This document shows positions 59,102 through 64,000 of a DNA stretch of 64,000 nucleotides, piece after piece. The first letter of the stretch is position 1; every line of letters begins with the position of its first letter. This DNA is from Streptomyces sp. NBC_01294 (GTDB lineage: Bacteria > Actinomycetota > Actinomycetes > Streptomycetales > Streptomycetaceae). The position numbers were made by a program, and so were the translations under genes. The notes beneath the pieces are model-generated. The model was not told the DNA's origin and ran no database searches. It was given only the letters and a program-made list of their open reading frames with translations. The stretch is taken from contig NZ_CP108423.1 of NCBI RefSeq assembly GCF_035917235.1, positions 6,787,501 through 6,851,500 on the forward strand. Direction: 5' to 3'.

Positions 59102-60115
59102 GTGTCGAACCATTCGCCCGCTGCCGGGCGCAGTCTGATGTACCTCGTCGTCGCCGGAGCCGCCTGGGGCACCGCCGGGGCGGCCGCCTCGCTCCTCTTC
59201 CTGGCCAGTGACCTCGGCCCGCTCTCCCTGTCGTTCTGGCGGTGCGCGGGCGGGCTCGTGGTGCTGCTGGGGGTGCTCGCCGTACGCAGGCCCCGGCCCG
59301 GCACGGGGCGGGTGCGGCCCTCGGCGGGCTCGCTGATCGGGACGGGCCTGCTGTTCACGCTCTTCCAGGCCGCCTACTTCGCCGCCGTGCAGGAGACCGG
59401 CCTCGCGGTCGGCACCGTGGTCACCCTCGGCGCCGGGCCCGTGCTCATCGCGCTGGGGGCGCGCCGCTGGATGGGCGAGCGGCTCGGCCGCGGCGGCCTG
59501 GTCGCCGTCGTCGGGGCGCTGGCCGGGCTGGCCGTCCTGGTGCTGGGCAGCGGGGGCGGTGAGGTGCGGCCGCTCGGCGTCGGCTGGGCGCTGCTGTCGG
59601 CCGGCGGGTACGCGGGGATGACCCTGCGGGCCCGGTGGCTCGGGCAGCGCGGTGCGGGCGGGGACCCGCTGGTGACCACCGCCTGGTCGGTCGCCGTGGG
59701 CACGGTGTGCCTGCTGCCGCTCGCCGCGGTGGAGGGGCTGCTGCCGCACACCGCCGACCTCGGGCGGGTGCTCTGGCTGCTGGTGTACGTGGCCACCGTG
59801 CCGACGGCGCTGGCGTACGCGCTCTACTTCACCGGGGCCGCGGCCGTACGGGCCGCGACCGTGTCGGTGATCATGCTGATCGAGCCGGTGAGCGCGGCGG
59901 TCATCGCCGTCGCGCTCCTCGGGGAGCGGCTGACCTTCGCCGTGGTGCTGGGCACCGTACTGCTGCTGACGGCGGTGGGAGCCCTGATCGCCGCGGAAGC
60001 CCGGCGTCCGGCGGCTGGTCCCACCGCCGTGCCGCAACGTCCTCGGAGCACTCGGAGCACTCGGAGCACTCGGAGCACGCAGAGTCCTGAGAGCGCTCAG
60101 AGTGCGCTGACGTAG
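59102..60115 (+). CDS. EamA family (DMT superfamily) transporter with Ser/Thr/Arg tail
   Basis: 337 residues from GTG 59102. Ten hydrophobic helices in two EamA repeats are visible ([40 protein letters not shown]). The C-terminal tail is encoded by tandem 9-bp repeats (about 60047-60080) giving [12 protein letters not shown]. The last 19 bases overlap the 3' end of the convergent PNPOx-like gene. Substrate unknown. Confidence 0.9.
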   Translation: MSNHSPAAGRSLMYLVVAGAAWGTAGAAASLLFLASDLGPLSLSFWRCAGGLVVLLGVLAVRRPRPGTGRVRPSAGSLIGTGLLFTLFQAAYFAAVQETGLAVGTVVTLGAGPVLIALGARRWMGERLGRGGLVAVVGALAGLAVLVLGSGGGEVRPLGVGWALLSAGGYAGMTLRARWLGQRGAGGDPLVTTAWSVAVGTVCLLPLAAVEGLLPHTADLGRVLWLLVYVATVPTALAYALYFTGAAAVRAATVSVIMLIEPVSAAVIAVALLGERLTFAVVLGTVLLLTAVGALIAAEARRPAAGPTAVPQRPRSTRSTRSTRSTQSPESAQSALT

Positions 60116-60813
60116 TCCGGGACGGCGATGCCGGGGGCCAGGTCCGCGGCGGGCACGGGGGTCCCGTAGGCCGGCGCGACCGGAACCACGCCCGACCAGT
60201 AGGGCAGGTTCAGGTCCTCGGCGTCGTCGTTCGGTCCGCCGGTGCGGAGCTTCGCCGACACCTCGTCCAGGTCCACGCGGATCACCGCCGTCGCGGCGAG
60301 CTCCCTGGTGTTGGCGGGCCGCACGTCGCGGGAGCGGCCCGGGACGACGGCGTCGACCATCGCGTCCAGGGCCATCCGGCATTCCGCCTCGTCGGTGACC
60401 TGGCGGGCGGTGCCGTGCACGACCACCGAGCGGTAGTTGAGCGAGTGGTGGAAGGCGGAGCGGGCCAGCACCAGGCCGTCGAGGTGGGTCACGGTCACGC
60501 AGACGGCCAGACCCGGATCGGCCTGGCCGGCCGCCAGCAGCGGGCGGGAGCCGGTGGAGCCGTGCATGTAGAGCGCTTCGCCGACCCGGGCGTACAGCGT
60601 CGGCAGCACCACGGGCGCGCCGTCGCGGACGAAGCCGAGGTGGCAGATGTAGGCCTGGTCGAGTATCGAGTGCACCGTCTCGCGGTCGTAGCGCGCCCGG
60701 TCCCGGGAGCGGCTGGGGACGGTGAGGGCGGTGGGCTCGTACGCGCCGGCCGATTCGGTCGGCCCCGGCGCATCGGCCGGCCCGGTCGTCTTCGTGACAG
60801 GCGTGGCGGTCAT
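60097..60813 (-). CDS. Pyridoxamine 5'-phosphate oxidase-like flavin-binding split barrel protein
   Basis: 238 residues. The split-barrel FMN-binding fold is seen in [32 protein letters not shown] and [20 protein letters not shown]. Many such proteins are PNPOx-like or Nim-type flavoenzymes. It is divergent from a MocR-type regulator 37 bp away, and the regulator family is typically linked to pyridoxal 5'-phosphate metabolism. The C-terminal end overlaps the convergent EamA gene by 19 bases. Confidence 0.87.
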   Translation of the reverse strand: MTATPVTKTTGPADAPGPTESAGAYEPTALTVPSRSRDRARYDRETVHSILDQAYICHLGFVRDGAPVVLPTLYARVGEALYMHGSTGSRPLLAAGQADPGLAVCVTVTHLDGLVLARSAFHHSLNYRSVVVHGTARQVTDEAECRMALDAMVDAVVPGRSRDVRPANTRELAATAVIRVDLDEVSAKLRTGGPNDDAEDLNLPYWSGVVPVAPAYGTPVPAADLAPGIAVPDYVSAL

Positions 60814-60827
60814 GGCGCGTTCTCCAT

Positions 60828-60839
60828 TGCACTAGTGCA
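60828..60839. promoter_or_regulatory. 12-bp palindromic operator between divergent MocR and PNPOx-like genes
   Basis: TGCACTAGTGCA is a perfect 12-bp palindrome centred in the 37-bp gap between the two start codons. A MocR-type regulator could use it to control both genes. Confidence 0.6.
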
Positions 60840-60850
60840 TACTTGTCTTT

Positions 60851-62185
60851 GTGCTAGGAGAGTATCGGATCACTGGGCGGCGTACAGCGGATATTGCGGC
60901 GAGCGTCGAGGCGGGCGTGGCGTCGGGCGCGCTTCCGCCGGGATCGCTGCTGCCGCCGATGCGGGAGCTGGCCGGCCACCTGGGGGTCAACCCCAACACC
61001 GTGGCCGCCGCGTACCGGACGCTGCGCGAGCGCGGGGTCATCGAGACCGACGGGCGGCGCGGCAGCCGGGTGCGGGCCCGCCCCTCCAGCACGCCGCGGG
61101 ACGCGTTGCGGATGGCGGTGCCGGCGGGCGTGCGGGACCTCGCGCAGGGCAATCCGGACGTGGCGCTGCTCCCGGCCCTGGACGGGGCGCTGGCGGCGGC
61201 CGCCCGGCGGTACGCGCAGAGCCCGACCCTCTACGGGGAGGACCCGGTCGTTCCGGATCTCGCCCGCCTCGCCCGGGCCGGCCTCGACGCGGACGGGGTG
61301 GCGCCCGGGCCGGTGGCGGTGACCTCGGGTGCGCTGGACGGGATGGAACGCGTCCTGGTCGCCCACCTGCGGCCGGGGGACGCGGTGGCGGTCGAGGACC
61401 CGGGGTGGGGCGGGGTGCTGGACCTGGTCCCGGCGCTCGGCCTGCGGGTGCTGCCGGTGGCGGTGGACGAGGACGGGCCGCGGGCCGACGCGGTGGCCCG
61501 GGCGCTGGCCGCCGGGGCGCGGGCGCTGCTGGTGACCTCGCGGGCGCAGAACCCGACGGGGGCCGCGGTGAGCGCGGAGCGGGCGGGGGAGCTGCGGGAG
61601 CTGCTGGCGGACCATCCCCACGTGCTGGTGATCGAGGACGACCACGGTCACGGGATCGTCGACCTGCCGTTGCACTCGCTGGGCGGGGTGACCGGGCACT
61701 GGGCGCTGATCCGCTCGACGGCGAAGGCGTACGGGCCGGACCTGCGGCTCGCCGTGCTCACGGGGGACGCGGTGACGCTGGACCGGGTACGGGGGCGGCA
61801 GCGGCTGGGGCCGGGGTGGGTCAGCCGGCTGCTGCAGTACGCGGTGGTGGACCTGTGGACCTCGGGCGCGGTGGACCCGGCGGCGGTGGCCCGCTCCTAC
61901 GCGGAACGGCGGGACGGGCTGGTCGGGGCGCTGCGGGAGCGGGGGGTGCGGGCGTACGGGCGGAGCGGGCTGAACGTCTGGGTGCCGGTGGCCGACGAGA
62001 CGGTGGTGGTCGCGAGGCTGCTGGCCGCGGGATGGGCGGTGTCCGCCGGGGCCATCTTCCGGGTCGAGGCGGGACCGGGAGTACGGCTGACGGTGTCGCA
62101 GCTGACGGTCGAGGAGGTGCCGGCGCTGGCGGACGCGGTGGCCGCGGCGGTCCGCTCGGGTGTGGCGGGCGTCCGGTACGACTGA
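60851..62185 (+). CDS. MocR/PdxR-like GntR regulator with aminotransferase domain
   Basis: 444 residues from GTG 60851. An N-terminal GntR winged helix (ASGALPPGSLLPPMRELAGH, LGVNPNTVAAAYRTLRERGV) is joined to a fold-type I aminotransferase domain. PLP site features are present: TSGALDGMERVL, RAQNPTGAAVS, VIEDDHGHGIVDLP and the PLP-Lys in IRSTAKAYGPDLRLAVL. The family senses PLP or related ligands and controls vitamin B6 or transport genes. The divergent PNPOx-like gene is the obvious target. Confidence 0.92.
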   Translation: MLGEYRITGRRTADIAASVEAGVASGALPPGSLLPPMRELAGHLGVNPNTVAAAYRTLRERGVIETDGRRGSRVRARPSSTPRDALRMAVPAGVRDLAQGNPDVALLPALDGALAAAARRYAQSPTLYGEDPVVPDLARLARAGLDADGVAPGPVAVTSGALDGMERVLVAHLRPGDAVAVEDPGWGGVLDLVPALGLRVLPVAVDEDGPRADAVARALAAGARALLVTSRAQNPTGAAVSAERAGELRELLADHPHVLVIEDDHGHGIVDLPLHSLGGVTGHWALIRSTAKAYGPDLRLAVLTGDAVTLDRVRGRQRLGPGWVSRLLQYAVVDLWTSGAVDPAAVARSYAERRDGLVGALRERGVRAYGRSGLNVWVPVADETVVVARLLAAGWAVSAGAIFRVEAGPGVRLTVSQLTVEEVPALADAVAAAVRSGVAGVRYD

Positions 62186-62321
62186 CGCCGGGTCGAGCGG
62201 TTCGCGCAGGCGCGGCCGGCGGGGGCAGAGGCACCGTCCGGGCGATCCCGCACGCGCCCGGGGCTCCGCCCGGTGTGGCCGGCTGGGCGGGTCCGCGCCC
62301 CGAAGGCCCGGGGAGGGGCGG

Positions 62322-62579
62322 TCAGGCTACTTCCGCCAGGCCGGCCAGGGTGAGGACGCACCCGCCCAGAGAGATCACCGTGCCGAAGACGCGGAACACC
62401 GCGCGCGACATGTGCATCGGCGCCGGGCCCAGGGAGCCCCGGGCCTGCATGCGCAGGTCCGCGTTGGTCGCGGCCCAGTGCTCCAGGCGCGTGGCCGATG
62501 CGCGCACGTCGAGTGCGACCCAGCCGGCCCCGGTCGCACAGATCAGGCCGAACGCCAGCAGCAAGACGCCCATACCCAT
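62322..62579 (-). CDS. Small two-helix membrane protein
   Basis: 85 residues. A hydrophobic N-terminal helix (MGVLLLAFGLICATGAGWVA) and a C-terminal one (AVFRVFGTVISLGGCVLTLA) flank a polar segment (SATRLEHWAATNADLRMQAR). Similar short proteins occur in Streptomyces without known function. It lies 46 bp after the EamA gene on the same strand. Between them lies a CCTCCGG/CCGGAGG inverted repeat (62588-62616), which could terminate or attenuate. Confidence 0.65.
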   Translation of the reverse strand: MGMGVLLLAFGLICATGAGWVALDVRASATRLEHWAATNADLRMQARGSLGPAPMHMSRAVFRVFGTVISLGGCVLTLAGLAEVA

Positions 62580-62625
62580 GGTGCAGCCTCCGGAAAGAGT
62601 GTGATCGTCCGGAGGTTAGCACTGG

Positions 62626-63600
62626 TCAGGCGGTCTTTCGGGGCGTGGGGCGGGTCTGGGTGAGGGCCGCGCCGGCCAGGATGATCGCCGCACCGACCGG
62701 GGTGTTCCAGTGGAGCTGCTCGCCCAGGACCAGGACGCCCGCCGTGGTGGCGATGACCGGGATGAAGTAGGTGACCATCTGGGCGGTCGTCGGGCCGACC
62801 TCCGTCACCAGGCCGTACTGCATCTGCAGGGCCATGCCCGTGCCGAGGGCGCCCAGCGCGATCACCGACAGGGTCGGCCAGAGCGGGAACGACGTGGGCG
62901 CCGACGTGAACAGGGCGCTCACCAGGGCGAGCTGGAGCGTGGAGACCATGAGCTGGCCGCCGGTCAGGGCCACCGGGGAGCCGGGGGTGCCGGCCAGCGT
63001 GCGGCGGACGTAGATCCAGCCGATGGGGTAGCAGAGCGCGGCCAGCAGGGCGTACGCGGTGCCCTTGGCGTCGACGCCGGAGAAGCCGTGCCAGGCGCCG
63101 AGGACGGTCAGCACGCCCAGGAACCCCAGGCCCAGGCCGGCGAAGCGGCGGCGCGTCGGGCGGTCCTCGGACAGGGCGACCATGGACAGCGCCATGCCCC
63201 ACAGGGGAGAGGTGGCGTTGCAGATGCCGGCCAGGCTGGAGGGGATGCTCAGCTCCGCGTACGCGAAGAGCGAGAAGGGGGCGGTGTTGAGCAGGAGCGC
63301 CGCCACGCTCAGGTGGCCCCAGGTGCGCAGCCCGCGGGGGAGCGGCTCGCGGCGGACCAGCAGCACGGCGACCAGGGCGAGCGCGCCGAACAGGACCCGG
63401 CCCAGGGCCACCTGGAACGGCGCGTACGCCTCCGTGCCGACCTTGATCAGCAGGAAGCTGAAGCCCCAGACGACCGAGAGGACGGCGAACCGGACGCGCC
63501 AGTCGCGCAGACCGCCCCGTCGGGTGGTGGCCGTCGTCGAGGCGGCTGCGGTCGACGAGGCGGCCGAAACGGCCGGGCCGGGGGCTGTGGGTGCGCTCAT
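62626..63600 (-). CDS. EamA family (DMT superfamily) transporter
   Basis: 324 residues from ATG 63600. An Ala/Thr/Ser-rich leader of about 30 residues precedes ten helices in two EamA repeats (VRFAVLSVVWGFSFLLIKVG; GTAYALLAALCYPIGWIYVR). It is divergent from a LysR-type regulator, which probably controls it. The substrate is unknown; such LysR-EamA pairs often export amino acids or toxic analogues. Confidence 0.91.
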   Translation of the reverse strand: MSAPTAPGPAVSAASSTAAASTTATTRRGGLRDWRVRFAVLSVVWGFSFLLIKVGTEAYAPFQVALGRVLFGALALVAVLLVRREPLPRGLRTWGHLSVAALLLNTAPFSLFAYAELSIPSSLAGICNATSPLWGMALSMVALSEDRPTRRRFAGLGLGFLGVLTVLGAWHGFSGVDAKGTAYALLAALCYPIGWIYVRRTLAGTPGSPVALTGGQLMVSTLQLALVSALFTSAPTSFPLWPTLSVIALGALGTGMALQMQYGLVTEVGPTTAQMVTYFIPVIATTAGVLVLGEQLHWNTPVGAAIILAGAALTQTRPTPRKTA

Positions 63601-63674
63601 GACCCCTACTGTGCTCGTGTCAACTTCGTAGGACAAGCGAGACTTTCTCTGAGTGACGACGTAGCATTGCTTAC

Positions 63675-64000
63675 ATGTTGAACTTGGAGCGCCTGCGTAC
63701 CCTCGACGCCCTCGCCCGCCACGGTTCGGTCAGCGGCGCGGCCGACGGGCTCCATGTCACCACATCCGCCGTCTCCCAGCAGATGGCCAAGCTGGAGCGG
63801 GAGGTCGGCCAGCCGCTGCTGGCCAAGAGCGGGCGCGGGGTCCGGCTCACCGACGCCGGGCGGCTGCTCGCCGATCACGCGGCCCGGATCATCTCCCAGG
63901 TGGAGCTGGCCCAGGCCGACGTCGAGGCCCAGCGGGGGTGCGCCGTCGGCGAGTTGCGGATCGGCGCCTTCCCGACCGCCATGCGCGGGCTGCTGCCCCA
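63675..64000 (+). CDS. LysR-family transcriptional regulator, 3' end outside window
   Basis: The first 108 residues are present from ATG 63675. The LysR winged helix is clear: LERLRTLDALARHGSVSGAA and LHVTTSAVSQQMAKLEREVG, then QPLLAKSGRGVRLTDAGRLL and the linker helix. The start of the effector domain (GELRIGAFPTAMRGLLP) is cut by the window edge. It is divergent from the EamA transporter with a 74-bp gap, the usual LysR arrangement. Confidence 0.93.
   Translation, partial: MLNLERLRTLDALARHGSVSGAADGLHVTTSAVSQQMAKLEREVGQPLLAKSGRGVRLTDAGRLLADHAARIISQVELAQADVEAQRGCAVGELRIGAFPTAMRGLLP

Noticed and set aside
59056..59102. Short Cys-containing leader peptide upstream of the second EamA gene
   Set aside because: An ATG-started frame with one early Cys codon overlaps the EamA start, but there is no ribosome site or attenuator logic strong enough to call.

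Overview
The window is very GC-rich with strong third-position G/C bias, and it carries hallmark Streptomyces gene sets: a conservon, a crr-ptsI phosphotransferase pair with DasR-type boxes, a tRNA-free 16S-23S-5S operon, and an actinobacterial GarA/FtsR cluster. I read it as a Streptomyces (or very close relative) chromosome, mostly core with some accessory genes. Nothing indicates a plasmid or prophage.

Layout. (1) 1-5.0 kb: end of a HEAT-like gene, an ECF-type sigma factor with a membrane-anchored partner made of two tandem copies of one domain, and the pxpABC 5-oxoprolinase operon. (2) 5.1-12.7 kb: three co-directional genes with the architecture of a MukFEB/MksFEB/Wadjet-type SMC complex (kleisin-like, winged-helix kite-like, giant coiled-coil ATPase). 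No JetD nuclease gene is adjacent. The ATPase has Asp-Asn where the catalytic Asp-Glu is expected, and a large transcribed hairpin separates the first two genes. This is the best candidate for an undescribed system. (3) 13.7-18.0 kb: conservon cvnABCD. (4) 18.3-21.6 kb: Ltp/thiolase plus DUF35 pair with a palindromic operator, Mpo1-like protein, VanX-like dipeptidase, NUDIX hydrolase, then three copies of a dispersed repeat. (5) 21.9-29.9 kb: GH31 glycosidase, acetoacetate-CoA ligase, a conserved hypothetical gene, ptsI and crr. (6) 30.0-35.8 kb: two overlapping dre-like boxes, the rrn leader, 16S, 23S, 5S and a terminator.

(7) 35.9-49.7 kb: a block whose order closely parallels mycobacterial Rv1822-Rv1832: CDP-alcohol phosphatidyltransferase, DUF881, DUF1290, DUF881, FHA protein (GarA-like), MerR (FtsR-like), DUF151, MerR, and gcvP behind a tandem glycine riboswitch. 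Differences from the mycobacterial order are a sugar-1-phosphate nucleotidyltransferase fused to an apparently dead phosphohexomutase domain, DNA polymerase IV with an unusual C-terminal domain, and absence of gcvH. (8) 49.7-64.0 kb: small and accessory genes: DUF5999, a GCS2-type ligase, CPBP protease, PhzF, DoxX, a His-rich PadR regulator, SRPBCC protein, three EamA transporters, a divergent PNPOx/MocR pair around a palindrome, and the start of a LysR gene.

Coordinates of RNA ends and short sites are by eye. Family names rest on motif recognition, not on searches.
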